A stretch of 64,000 bases of DNA, from assembly GCA_950022295.1 (NCBI GenBank), contig OX465598.1, positions 93,844,001 to 93,908,000 on the forward strand, written 5' to 3'. The stretch is from Bromus sterilis (Eukaryota > Streptophyta > Magnoliopsida > Poales > Poaceae). The position numbers and the translations under genes were made by a program. This document shows positions 9,802 to 20,440 of this stretch, piece by piece (within the stretch, counting starts at the first letter, position 1; the number at the start of each line of letters is the position of its first letter). Below the pieces are notes generated by a model, which saw only the letters and a list, made by a program, of their open reading frames with translations, was not told where the DNA came from and made no database searches.

Positions 9802-10962
9802 ATCAACTTCAGCCACGCCTCCAACAATGAAGCCGAATACGAGGCACTGCTCTATGGCATGCGCATGGCCAAAACATGCGGTGCCACTCGCCTCGTAATC
9901 TACGGAGACTCCAACCTCGTCGTCCAGCAGGCGATGAAAGACATCAATGCAGTAGCCGACAACATGGCGGCCTATAAGAAGCTCTACAACACGCTCGAAG
10001 GAAGTTTCGAAGGCTGTGAGCTCAATTATATCCCCAGAACAAACAACACAGAAGCTGACAAACTCGCAAACATCGGCTCGACTCAAGGACCAGTACCACC
10101 CGGCGTCTTCCTTGAAAGCATCAGCCAGAGATCCATCAAGGAAAAACTAGCAGCACCAGAGGAAGCTGTAGATGACGACACCACAGAGCCAGCACAAGTG
10201 GCATCAGCAAGTCCATCTGAAGGCAACAGCAGCCAAGAGGTCGAACCTACGGACCCAACAGCACTCGAAGGACCAGCAAGGACAAAATCGTTCCTCCGAT
10301 TCCTAATCGAAGGCACACTACCGCAAGACGTCTCAGAAGCTCTGCGCATCAGCCGCCGATCCAAGGCATTCACAGTCATCAACAGACAGTTATACAAGCG
10401 AAGCATCACCCAGATACTCCAGAAGTGCATCGACGAGGAAGACGGCAAAGCCCTACTGCTCGAAATCCACGAGGGCACCTTTGGGAACCACGCGAGAAGC
10501 CGAGTGCTCGTATCCAAAGCGTTCCGAGAAGGGTTTTATTGGCCCACTGCGATGAAAAACGAAGAAGACATCGTGCGGCGTTGCATTGCCTGCCAAAAAT
10601 TTTCCAGCAGACCGCACGCTCCAGCCTCAGAACTCAAAACCATACCACTATCATGGTCGTTCGCCACCTGGGGACTCGACATGGTGAGCCCGCTCAAGAA
10701 ATCATCGAAAGGAGGAAGAACACACCTGCTCGTAGCAGTCGACAAGTTCACCAAGTGGATCGAAGCAGTGCCCATCACCAGCTCCACAGCCCTCACGGCA
10801 GTGAATTTTATTAAATCAATCATCTTCAGGTTCGGGGTGCCGCACAACATCATCACGGACAACGGTACGAACTTCACAGCGGCAGAATTCCAGAACTTCT
10901 GCGAAGAACTGGGCATCAAAATCAACTATGCATCAGTCGCACACCCGCAATCGAATGGCTAG
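9802..10962 (+). pseudogene. Archaeal-type RNase H and integrase core of element B
   Basis: The frame is continuous with the previous segment. It first completes the second RNase H (NEAEYEALL and IYGDSNLVVQQ carry the acidic residues). It then shows integrase: an H-H-C-C zinc finger (EIHEGTFGNHARS to CIACQKF, about 10463-10600), catalytic Asp in GLDMVSPL (10675 region) and in IITDNGTNF (10852 region), and the run HPQSNG. A TAG at 10960-10962 replaces the residue just before VEKANG, which carries the catalytic Glu. Dual RNase H is a hallmark of the Tat lineage. Integrase inserts the DNA copy. Confidence 0.85.
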
Positions 10963-11514
10963 GTGGAAAAAGCAAACGGCCTAGTATGCGGAGGACTCAA
11001 AAAACGGCTCCTTGCACCACTCGAGCAGGCCGCGGGCAATTGGGTAGAAGAACACCCTGCAGTACTATGGAGCCTGCGCACCACCCCAAATATCGCAACC
11101 CAGTACACACCTTTCTTCATGGTGTACGGGTCAGAGGCAGTACTAACACATGACCTCAAATTCGGGGCACCCCGGATCATGGGATACGAAAAAGAAGAAG
11201 AAGAAGAAGCACTGCAAGATGACAAGGACACAGCAGACGAAGCAAGGGACACAGCCCTAGCAAGGTCAGAGGGGTACCAGGACAAGCTGCGCACTTACCA
11301 AAGCAGCCGCCTGCGCACCAGAACCTTCAATAAGGGCGACCTTTTCCTACGGCTCATACAAGAGAAACTCCACAAGCTCGCCCCCCAATGGGAAGGACCG
11401 TTCATAATCACAGAAGTCATAGGAGGAGGCGCCTATAGACTAAAGAACCCGAAGACTGACGAGGACGTGGGAAATCCATGGAATGTAGCGAACCTACGCC
11501 TGTTCTACCCATAG
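10963..11514 (+). pseudogene. Integrase C-terminal part of element B
   Basis: Same frame after the TAG: VEKANG with the catalytic Glu, then PFFMVYGSEAVLTHDL, an E-rich stretch (EKEEEEEALQDD), a basic TRTFNKGDLFLRLI segment, APQWEGPFI and the end NVANLRLFYP before TAG 11512. The ending matches the stump in element A (3557), so this is the natural pol C-terminus. No chromodomain follows, as expected for Tat elements. The tandem repeats start 84 bases later. Confidence 0.85.
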
Positions 11515-11597
11515 TCTCCACCAGTCATGCTCTTCTGGCAGCTCATTTAAACCTTCGACGCAATAAAATGATGTTGCCCAAATACTACCACCTCAAA

Positions 11598-11995
11598 GCA
11601 CTCGGGGGCTCGAGTACAAACTCCCCCCGAGAGACGCTATCGTCGCTCACGCTACCTCTACATCAAAGCACTCGGGGCTCGAGCACAAACTCCCCCCGAG
11701 AGACGCCATCGTCGCTCACGCGATCTTTACATCAAAGCACTCGGGGGCTCGAGTACAAAACTCCCCCCGAGAGACGCTATCGTCGCTCACGCGATCTTTA
11801 CATCAAAGCACTCGGGGGCTCGAGTACAAAGCTCCCCCGAGAGACTCTATCATCGCTCACGCGATCTCTACATCAAAGCACTCGGGGGCTCAAGTACAAA
11901 CTCCCCCGAGAGACGCTATCGTCACTCACGCGATCTTCACTCAAAGCACTCGGGGGCTCGAGCACCACCTCCCCCCAAGAAACGCTCACGCAGTC
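11598..11995 (+). repeat. 70-base tandem repeats after pol of element B
   Basis: Six copies start at 11598, 11668, 11737, 11808, 11878 and 11946 (68-71 bases apart). Each has GCACTCGGGGGCTCGAG, CTCCCCCGAGAGACGCTATC and a TCGCTCACGCGAT segment. The first half is nearly the same as in element A while the second half has diverged, so the inverted-repeat and polypurine-like core is the conserved part. Confidence 0.9.
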
Positions 11996-11999
11996 CGAA

Positions 12000-12921
12000 A
12001 CTTAAAGGGCCCAAGCAAAAAATACCAGACCAGTCCCACCTGCTGAAAAACAGCTCGAAAGACATGGCCACAATCAGATGGAATACAAAGCACTCTGAAG
12101 AAATATGGACGGAGCGCAGGACGCAGACAACTCTCTAGTCTTCACCTGATCGCCAACAATCACCTAAAGACTCTGGGGATACTCCCATCGGGAGCGCTGC
12201 CGCGCACCCGATAAAAGACAGAAAATAATGGAAGAACGACAAGGGAAACAAATCTCAGCCTACGTTCGACTCTCCGACTCAAACGTAGCCTCGGGGGCTA
12301 CTCCCATCGGGAGCGCTGTCGCGCACCCGATAGAACCCACAGTGCAAAGTTTTGATGGACTTGAAGACAGCTCCCAATCGCAAAGGACTCGAACATAGCT
12401 CCCAATCGCAAAGGACTCGAACGCAGCTCTCAGTTGCAAAAGGACTCGAATACAGCTCTCGGTTACAAAAGGGCTCGAACACAAATTCCATTGCAAAGGC
12501 TCAAGAACAGTTCGCATCACAGGGACCCGAAGATCATTCTCAGTACAAAAAGATTCAAAGCACATTGGATAGAAGGTAGCTCTAATTACTCAAAGGCAAT
12601 CCTCATTACATGGAGAACTAACATAGTTACAAAAGACGCAAGGTTCCAATAAATCCTACAACATCAATCACCCAAGAAATTATGACTTCTATATGCGTGC
12701 CCATGCTGGGATGATTGGCACTAAGACAGCGAGCATCAACACAGACAAAGGAGGAGTCGAAGCAGCAGGCTCATGATGTCAATGAAATAACAAAAGGTGA
12801 AGCTCGGCTTATTTGCGGAGCAGTTGAAGACGATGCTCCACCAGCTTCTTCTCCTGCTCCACCAGCTTCTTCTCTAGCCCCACCCGATCTGTCGGCGAAG
12901 ATGACGCTGCTCCCTCCAGTT
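12000..12921. repeat. Non-coding stretch with 26-base repeats, element B
   Basis: It contains CTCCCATCGGGAGCGCTG twice (12182 and 12301), the second directly after a polypurine-like CTCGGGGGCTA (12290-12300). About five diverged 26-base units with the core AAGGACTCGAACATAGCTCC lie at 12355-12500. The rest is unique sequence leading to the 3' end of the antisense B3-like gene. No convincing coding frame. Confidence 0.65.
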
Positions 12922-13566
12922 CTACAAGGTCGCCTGGCGCGCCCGCTTGACCGGTGGCTTGACGTCGAGGTCCTCTTCAGAGCCGGAGGAGGAAGCAGTT
13001 GAAGACGGCTCATCATCAGCACCCGAAGAGTCGCCGGAGGAGGGAGCAGTTGAAGACGCAGGCGAAGCACTCCTCGACCTGTCAGAACCATCGATGCTTG
13101 TCTCCGGCCAGCACGGATCCATGCGGTTGCCGCTCGGGTCAAAGGCGCGGATGACAAGAGTGTCTTCGCCATCAAAAAGGCAACAAAGAGTGTCACCATC
13201 ACGCAAGTTCAAGCGTCGAGAAAACGACTTCCAGCCAAAACCAAGAAAAATCAAGAGGGAACTATCGATCTCCAACTTAACATAAGAAGGAGATCGAGCG
13301 CACCCCTGAAGACGAAGCAACAAGCTATCAAGACCGCGCTCAGAAACAAGGGCAGAAAATGCGAAAAGCGGCAGAATGCGAGCGGCATTCCGGCCACAGA
13401 CGCGTAGAAGGAAATCATAGCGCCAAAAACCCTCCTCCGAGGAAGAGGAGGAAGGCGTCGATGGGGCATCACGACAGCCACCACGAGAAGAGTGCGGAGT
13501 ACGACCACCATGACCACGGCGAACCCGGCCGTGGCTAGTCGTACCTGCACCTCGCTTTGGCCCCAT
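12922..13566 (-). CDS. Antisense B3-like DNA-binding protein gene in element B
   Basis: This is an intact 214-codon frame antisense to pol and the second copy of the gene at 4985-5626. It starts MGPKRGAGTT, has a shorter RG-rich stretch and an S-rich linker, and then the B3-like region at residues ~48-145: EEGFWRYDFLLRV, FGWKSFSRRLNLRDGDTLCC and FDGEDTLVIRAFD. The serine/acidic tail ends EEDLDVKPPVKRARQATL. By eye the two proteins are roughly 55-60% identical, with length differences in whole codons. The frame is open although the pol of the same element has lost its protease and carries stops and a frameshift. A role as DNA-binding regulator is inference. The fold call needs a profile search. 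Confidence 0.7.
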   Translation of the reverse strand: MGPKRGAGTTSHGRVRRGHGGRTPHSSRGGCRDAPSTPSSSSSEEGFWRYDFLLRVCGRNAARILPLFAFSALVSERGLDSLLLRLQGCARSPSYVKLEIDSSLLIFLGFGWKSFSRRLNLRDGDTLCCLFDGEDTLVIRAFDPSGNRMDPCWPETSIDGSDRSRSASPASSTAPSSGDSSGADDEPSSTASSSGSEEDLDVKPPVKRARQATL

Positions 13567-13633
13567 GAGAAGATGAAGAAGAGGAGAAAGATGGGCAGAG
13601 GATGAACATTACTGCCAGATGAACAAAAGGGGG

Positions 13634-13643
13634 CTATTTATAG
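13634..13643 (-). promoter_or_regulatory. TATA box of antisense B3-like gene (element B)
   Basis: On the minus strand the site reads CTATAAATAG, 68 bases upstream of the ATG at 13566, matching the arrangement at 5688-5696 in element A. A shared block (ATGCCTTCACACGG, GCGTCAAATCTCGC) lies 90-170 bases further upstream. Confidence 0.65.
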
Positions 13644-14040
13644 CACAAGCCCAGGAGCACGCAGAAGCCCAGACGATGGAAGCAATTAATTCAAAGACCA
13701 AGCATGCCGGGCGATTCAAATTCCGAGACAAAGATGCCTTCACACGGGCGGCACTGTGCGCTGGACGCGTCAAATCTCGCGCATTTTCAATGCGTGCATC
13801 GATAACTCAACAGGCGGCTGCAGCACGCCACCAAAAGCCACCATTATGACCGGTCATGAAGACATGACGGTTAGCAGCCAGAGCATCTTTGACGGTCCTC
13901 CAGCAAGGAGATAGTTATCTTCACCAATAAGAGGTAAATCAAAGGGGCAGCGAGCAGAAAATACAGCTTGCAAGCACCGTTTTCTACATGGTTTAAATAC
14001 ATTTTTTCAAATATATCTAACTCCCATCGGGAGCGTATCC

Positions 14041-14292
14041 ACCCATGAGAGTTTCGGGTGCTCCCTCACCTAGAAGTAAAAATGTGCTCGAGTGATTACT
14101 CGCACCCATGAGAGTTTCGGGTGCTCCCTCACCTAGAAGTAAAGACGTGCTCGAGTGATTACTGGCACCCATGAGAGTTTCTGGTGCTCCCTCACCTAGA
14201 AGTAAAAACGTGATCGAGTGATTACTCGCACCCATGAGAGTTTCGGGTGCTCCCTCACCACGACACAAGATGAGCATACCTGCACTCGCCAG
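14041..14292 (+). repeat. 63-base tandem repeats upstream of antisense gene, element B
   Basis: Four units start at 14041, 14104, 14167 and 14230, exactly 63 bases apart. Each carries GAGAGTTTCGGGTGCTCCC and, in three of the four, a near-palindrome CGAGTGATTACTCG (14089, 14152 with one change, 14215). Element A has single, unarrayed versions of both motifs (6128-6253). On the minus strand the array lies 0.4-0.7 kb upstream of the antisense gene's TATA box. Confidence 0.85.
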
Positions 14293-15003
14293 ATCAAGCG
14301 GTCCCGGAGTATCGGGTGCTCCCTCATCCCGAGAGCAAAAGCTACACTCGAGTGCTTACTTGCAAACTCTATATACTTGAGCACTCGACGACCTCCCGAG
14401 CAAATACTCCTCTACGTTACTCCTCGCCCGAGCACTCGGCAAAGCTCCACGAGTGACCGCTAAAACAGCTCACTTGATTGTTTATTCCAAGTGGGTGCAT
14501 TATCTACTAGGCTCCGCGCCTCAATAAAAATACATATTCCTGGAACACGATACACTGTGCCCAGATGCCACGCAAGCTTAGCGTGTAGGTAAGACCCCGC
14601 TACACAGATCGGCCGGGCTGGGACTTGCCGCAGAGCGATTTCACTCCCAACCTTTTCCATGCGCTTGCATGATAGAAAAAGCCGGGCGGACACGCCTAGG
14701 CTACGAACTTTACTGGCGGCAATTGATCACTGTAAGACCTGCTGCGGCATGAATTTTTCTTGACACCAGTGTTCCAAGCTCATGTCGAGGGACATGAATT
14801 TGATTGGGCTACTGCGGTTTTTGCCACTAGTGCAATTCACCAAGGCTCGACCAATCGACTTCTTTGGCCCTTTCAGCTTAGCATCCCTCGAAATAGGTAT
14901 TGTCATGGCCCCAGACTGCCAGCGACCCGTGGTTGAACCGCGCATACATCAAAACGACGCAAGAATGGACTCGAGTCCCTGCGTGCCTCTTCGAGTCCCC
15001 CAG
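14293..15003. other. Non-coding stretch before 3' LTR of element B
   Basis: Homologous to 6255-6912 of element A (for example CAGCTCACTTGATTGTTTAT at 14466 and 6376). It contains one more GGGTGCTCCCTCA motif near 14314. No protein-like frame and no promoter that I can support. Confidence 0.6.
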
Positions 15004-15018
15004 GCACTCAGGGGCTAC
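15004..15018 (+). other. Polypurine tract of element B
   Basis: GCACTCAGGGGCTAC lies immediately before the 3' LTR start TGACGAGGGG. One base (G to A) differs from the tract of element A and from the unit starts of the tandem arrays. Confidence 0.7.
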
Positions 15019-15188
15019 TGACGAGGGGGTGACCCCACGACTCTTATGGATGAGCCTACCCGGTGTACCCGAAGACAGGAGTCCCACAAAGATGCCACCT
15101 GGGCCTAGCCTTGGCCCACTAGTGGCACCGACGTAGGAGTCCGCGAGTCATAAGGAAGGTGCAAACTTGTCGTACAGAACAAGATCAT
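15019..15188 (+). mobile_element. 3' LTR of element B, left part
   Basis: It matches 7250-7419 of the 5' LTR with eight differences, up to AACAAGATCAT, where element C is inserted. The LTR resumes at 31111 with ATCATGGTTAGG; the uninterrupted 5' LTR reads AAGATCATGGTTAGG at this point. Confidence 0.93.
15184..15188 (+). repeat. Target site duplication of element C, left copy
   Basis: ATCAT, repeated at 31111-31115 on the other side of element C. A five-base duplication is the usual mark of LTR element integration. Confidence 0.95.
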
Positions 15189-18100
15189 TGTCAGAACCCG
15201 AACTAGGGTAAGTGCTAGGGCTTGTTTGACCCTTTGCATCATGCAAAAAGTTTAAAAGAAATCAAAAATGGGGAGAAGAAAGCCCTGAGAAATTTTAATT
15301 CAAATGGCCAGTTAAAAATCTTTTTCCAAAAAAAATCATTTGAATGTTTCAAAAATTCCTAGAATTATTGATGATCATTGCAAAAGTGGTTTGGGTTCAA
15401 TCCTAAGCTCATGGAATTTTCTAAAATTCAAATTGTGCTATGGAAATTGTGGCCACCTTGCTCCCCTCGCCGCACCGCCGTGTCCGTTGAACTCCCCGTC
15501 CTCGTCTCCATCAAGCTGCCGTGTCAATTCGAGCCTAGCGCCACTGGAGGAGACGTCCGCTTCAAGATTTCATCGCCGGCCGCCGAGCTCGTCTCCACGA
15601 ATTCCGCCGCCGTCTCGCCCCCTCCGGCTTCCCCGACTCCTCCAACGTCCTCAGGGTGAGCCGCGCTACGTTTTGCCCTACTCCCTGCTCCTCCCCGTGC
15701 CTTCTGCTGCCATTGCCGCCTTCGGTTGCTCCGGCCGCCGCGCCTTTTGTCCTAGCCGTCGCCCTGGAGCTCGAGCTTGACCCCCTCCTACTCGGTTGAC
15801 TTCAGAAGCCCGCGAGGAGCACAACCGTACAAGCCAAACCCCACCCCAAGCCCGTTTTGCAACTCCGGCGAAACTCCAGCGGCCCCCCGGCGAGCTCCAC
15901 CATTAGAGCTAACTTAATCACCCCCTAACCTAACCCTACACCCACTGACCAGTGGGCCCTAGCTGCTAACTAACCCCCTCTGTTATTTAAACTAACAGGG
16001 ATTAACCCCTGAGAGACTGACATGGGGGCCCCACCAGTCAGACCCCCCTGATGTCATGCTTGCATCATGCTGATGCAATAATTCAAATTCCAGAAAAATA
16101 GAAATGAATTAAAGAAATTACAAAAATTGCAGAAAATCGTATAAACTTTGGAAATTCATAGAAAATTCATTTTAACTCCAAATTAAACATATAATATATG
16201 AAAAATAATCAGAAAAATACAAGGATTAAGAATATGCAATTTGTTTTCATGTTTGACCATTTTAAAATAGGGAAACAGTAGCAAATGTGCATATGGCTTA
16301 ATTTGAATTCAAATTTGAAGTTTGAATTTGCATTCCAAATGCAATATACTTCAATTAAATTGAATTTGCCACAAATCAGTACCCTTTACATCATGTCACA
16401 ACTTAACATGTGCTTGAGCATTGTACTTTATTTGTGTCCCCCTTTGTTGATGATTGTGCCGGTAACAGTGCCTCTGAGACGGTGATCACCCTCGAAGAAG
16501 GAGACCACCGTTAAGCCCCGTGTGTCGTCAGCAAGGCAAGCAAACCCCATTGATCATGTCTATAAAATCCCAATTCCCTCTCAGTCTCGCTTATGCATGT
16601 TTAGGAGATCACTTTGTATCGATTCTACCGCATAGTTGAACCCATATCCGATGCATGACCTATCATCTTGTCACAGTAGTAAGCAAACCACAATCCTAGC
16701 TGACATAGGAGTTGATTGATATCATGTGGTCACTGCAACTGTTAATGCTTATTGCATGCTTAGTGGTACAATGAGGTTGCTTTTGATGTGAGTCGGGATG
16801 ATGGTGAACATGGTGTTGATGAAAGTGAAACTGTGTCGGTGAATCCACCCTAATACAAGGTGAACGATGAGAGGCTGTGTAGGAGTACACAGTGGGTTGT
16901 CTCGTTGAACGCCGCCTTAAGCACCGAGTTCTTGTATGGTAATCCAAGTCAAAGAGTACAACCACACATTGGGCTCACTGACCCCTCTCGGCCTAGTACC
17001 TTGATCCGTGTCGACGTCCAGGAGTCACATTAGTTCGGGCTTTGCATTTGACATGTGCATAGAAAAAGAACGAAGGAAATGGTTGCATCATATAGATATG
17101 TGGGTGCACCTGTGAGGCAGGAAAACCATCTGCCAGAGGTGGCGTCTCGGTCACCTGCATTGTTTGAGTCCGTTTCGTTGATCCGGCCGGGCTCTCGAGC
17201 GGAGGCAAACTCAGATAGTCGACTCCTGGAATAGACCGGTTGTGAGCGAAGTGTCGTGGTGAACATCCTCGCTGTCACCTCTTGAACGGTGGCGAGCAAA
17301 AGGCGGTAACCGATGGTCATGTGTGTGTAGCTTACACCCTTGCAAGGTAACAAAACTATTCGAATAGCCGCGTCCGCGGTTAAGGACTACTTGGAACCTG
17401 TACCTGATTATTAGACAACTTGAATGGACACTTATAAAACTCGCAAGATAAGCGTGAGTGCTATGGTGTGCTCCTCGTGGGGAAGTCGAGGAAATAACCA
17501 TAGTGGTGTATTGGTTGGAGATATAGTGGACTCGTGTATGCTTCTTACCTCAAGTCTGGTAATCGTAGTTTAGGACTGGCCAAGTCAAAGCTGGCACTTC
17601 TGCATGTTGAACCCCACCTCCCTTTACCTTGATACTTGAGCATGAGTAGTGTAGTTCTGATGTAAGTCTTGCTGAGTACGACTTTGTACTCACGTTTGCT
17701 TATTCTATGTTTTAGCTGAGAACCCGGACCCCGATGGAGTCACCTACCTGAAGCTCGACGTTGACTAAGTTAGCATAGTCCCAGACAGCAGTCTGGTCCC
17801 TCGTGGAAGGGCATGTTTGTTGTACAAGGCTTCTCTAAGCCATTTGTTGATCTTGTCTGTACTCAGACCTAATTTGCTTCCGTTGTATGATGTAATGTGA
17901 TCACAGGCATGTGATCTTTGTATGCTCTATGTGCATATCAATAAAGAGTACTTAGTAGAGTTATGTGATGATATCTGCTGTTCATACTAGGCATGTGTGC
18001 TGCGTGTATGTTTATAACATGCATGTCTTAGTATGGGTTTTCGAGACCTTAGTTGTGATCTGGCTGGCGGTCTTTTATACACCAAGTGGCCCTTAGATGT

Positions 18101-18485
18101 GCGCAGCTTGGGGCATCGCGATGCGATTACTCGTGACTCTGTCACGTGCACATTTTGTTGTATGATCGAGCCCGCCCTAGACCTCGACTAAGTGATCGGG
18201 CTGGAGTAAGTCTATGTAAGAGTTAGGATTCAATCGATAACATGGTTGAGGCGACTTGTCTATGAGTATGGGATTCACCACCCATAAGCATCTAGACTTG
18301 TGAGCGGACGATGAGGACCCATCTCAGATGATCATCCGGCCTGGATGGGATGCCCCTCACGTTCGATGCTTACCGAGAATGTTCTGTGCTTGGCCTTGTC
18401 TGCTTAGACAAGTGGGTACGGTTCTCGGCTCTCTATGTGATTGTATCTCGACTGGAATTACATACGCTAACCCCGGGTCCCGACA
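15189..18485 (+). mobile_element. 5' LTR of element C
   Basis: It runs from TGTCAGAACCC to GGGTCCCGACA. Compared with the 3' LTR it lacks about 500 bases: GGAAATTGTGGCCACC at about 15442-15457 corresponds to a jump from about 27574 to 28077. A possible TATA box (TATAAAAT) is at 16561-16568. Open frames in its GC-rich part (about 15460-15780) are by-products of base composition. Confidence 0.93.
16561..16568 (+). promoter_or_regulatory. Possible TATA box in element C LTR
   Basis: TATAAAAT in CATGTCTATAAAATCCCAA, repeated in the 3' LTR at 29185-29192. It lies 1.9 kb before the LTR end. The real start site is not visible from sequence alone. Confidence 0.4.
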
Positions 18486-18489
18486 GACA

Positions 18490-18501
18490 TGGTATCAGAG
18501 C
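18490..18501 (+). other. tRNA-iMet primer binding site of element C
   Basis: TGGTATCAGAGC lies four bases after the LTR end. It is complementary to the 3' end of plant initiator tRNA-Met, the usual primer of chromoviruses. Confidence 0.93.
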
Positions 18502-18956
18502 AGGACTGTCTGTAGGCTTATCAAACCCTTGGTCGAAGTCGAGTCTAGCATTCTATAGTTATATAGTTACTCTAGGTATAAGGGAACAACGTAAGGCTTC
18601 TTTTTCTCCTTACCCTCATTGTTCTGAGTTCTGGGTCACCCTTATCTTTTCTACGGGATGATAGGACTAGGCTCATCTATGTCTTTACTAGAACATCTCG
18701 TTGAGTGCTTCCTTTTAGCCGTAGGATTGTTGTGGTCGTCCAGAGTCTTCGTGTTGTTGAGTTCCTTGAGGAAGTTCTGTCCAACCTCCTCAAGGTTGTT
18801 TCATTTTCCATCCCGGTGTAGCCGTTATGCTGCCGGATTTATCCCGTGTTTCAATGGATCATTGCCTTCGCATTATAATCTTTCTGCCTTCATCATGTCT
18901 TGTTATCCTTGAATCCATCATTCAACCTGTTCTGATTGTTGATTTTATCACACAGG
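18502..18956 (+). other. Untranslated leader of element C
   Basis: This 455-base stretch between primer site and gag has no protein-like frame. It includes the ACTTGGTCGAAG-type segment found after the primer site of related elements (TTGGTCGAAGTCGAGTCTAG; compare 46589 and 50755). Confidence 0.6.
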
Positions 18957-19730
18957 ATGTCAGGTGGAACTCGTAGTGCTGTTCGTCGGAATCGAGACCG
19001 TGTTCGGAATCGAAATGATGATGAACCTCTACCACCACCTTCTGCGGCGGAAATCATGATGGAAGCTGAGAAGAATCAACGTGATCAAACACGCCTTCTG
19101 GAGCTCATCGAGCAGAATACCTCACGTCATTGCAATGTGGTTGTGAGCATTCAGGACTTCATCCTCCTCAAGCAACCGGTATTCTGATGTTCTTCTGAGC
19201 CCCTTGAAGCTGATGATTGGCTCTGTTCCATCGAGCGTAAGCTTGATACTGCACATGTTGCTCCCGATGACCGAGTTGTTTTTGCGGTTTACTTCTTGGA
19301 AGGTGCTGCTCTTCAATGGTGGGAGAACTATGTTGCAATGCAGCCAGATAGTCACGTAGTGACTTGGCAAGAGTTCTGTGTTAACTTTCGAGGGTACCAC
19401 ATTCTGGATGAGTTGATGGAGCGCAAGAAGGAAGAGTTCTGCAATTTGACTCAAGGAGAGATGTCCATCCATGAGTATGTGAGAGAGTTCAACCGTCTTG
19501 CTCGTTATGCCCAAGATGAGATCACCACCGATGCCAGAAAGCAGGCAAGGTTCCGTAAGGGACTTAGCCCCATCCTTCGATATGATCTCAACCTCATCGA
19601 ATTTGCCACCTTTGAGGATTTAGTCAACAGATCCTTCTGAGCTGAGCATGGAAATGAAGTGTTCGAAGAGTCCCGCAAGCATGCTCTTGAGCTTGCTTCT
19701 TCTTCAAGTTTAGCCCCTCAGAAACGCCGA
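18957..19730 (+). pseudogene. gag of element C (broken)
   Basis: It starts MSGGTRSAVRRNRDR (ATG 18957). An in-frame TGA at 19185 and another at 19638 break it. Between them lies the conserved gag core: EADDWLCSIERKL, AALQWWENYV, TWQEFCVNF, ERKKEEFCNLTQGEMSI and RFRKGLSP. A frameshift near 19730 leads into the zinc-knuckle segment. The family role is the capsid of the virus-like particle. Confidence 0.85.
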
Positions 19731-19732
19731 AT

Positions 19733-20440
19733 TTGGATTCCAACCAGAGCCACTTTCTTCAGAGGCCACCATCCAATATATGTCGTCCACCCCAACACAT
19801 TATTCCACCCCAGAATGATGGTGTGCAACCGAGCAATCCCACTCCCAACATTTCAGACAGGGTATGCTTTAAGTGTGGTCTTCCAGGCCATTACTATCGT
19901 CAATGCCCTCAGGTCTTGATGGCACCACGTCATTCTCGACCTAAGCCTCCAAAGAAAGCAACCACCAAAACCATCCCAGCAAAGCTCACAGTCACAAGTA
20001 GTGGATGTGTGAACCAAATCTCAGTTGAGGAAACCACTGCTGCTTCTGACGTCATTCTTGGTACACTCACAGTCAATCATGTCCCCGCCTCCGTTCTTTT
20101 CGATCCAGGAGCTTCTCATTCATTCATGTCGGAGAGTTATGCACTTCGTCATGAGTTCCCCTTTGAAGAAATGTTTTCTCCAATGATCATTCAAACTCCT
20201 GGTTCAAAGTGGAAAACTAATAGAGTAAGCCATGGCAATCAAATTGCAATTGAGGGTTTAGTATTCCTTGCTTCTCTTATAGCCCTCAAGTCATCAGACA
20301 TTGATGTCATCCTAGAAATGGATTGGTTATAAAGCCAGAATGCTTTCCTTGATTGTAAAGCCAAATCAGTTAAACTCACCCATCCTTCAGGCCAGATCAT
20401 TGACTACACATCACCCAGCTCTAGAATCCAGGTGTAGACT
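19733..20440 (+). pseudogene. Nucleocapsid zinc knuckle and protease of element C
   Basis: The zinc knuckle CFKCGLPGHYYRQCP (CX2CX4HX4C) is at about 19870-19914. The aspartic protease region is PASVLFDPGASHSFMS (about 20089), where the active-site triplet is D-P-G instead of the D-S-G or D-T-G of elements I and J, so catalysis is doubtful. A TAA at 20330-20332 follows DVILEMDWL, and a TAG at 20436-20438 precedes the RT part in the same frame. Confidence 0.85.

Noticed and set aside
14017..14277. Minus-strand frame with repeated GEGAPETLMGASNHS
   Set aside because: The repetition is the 63-base DNA array translated (63 is a multiple of three, so the frame stays open). No start context or homologue.
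18936..18956. Earlier in-frame ATG for gag of element C
   Set aside because: The extra seven residues have no match. ATG 18957 follows CACAGG, like the GCAGG before the gag ATG in I and J.
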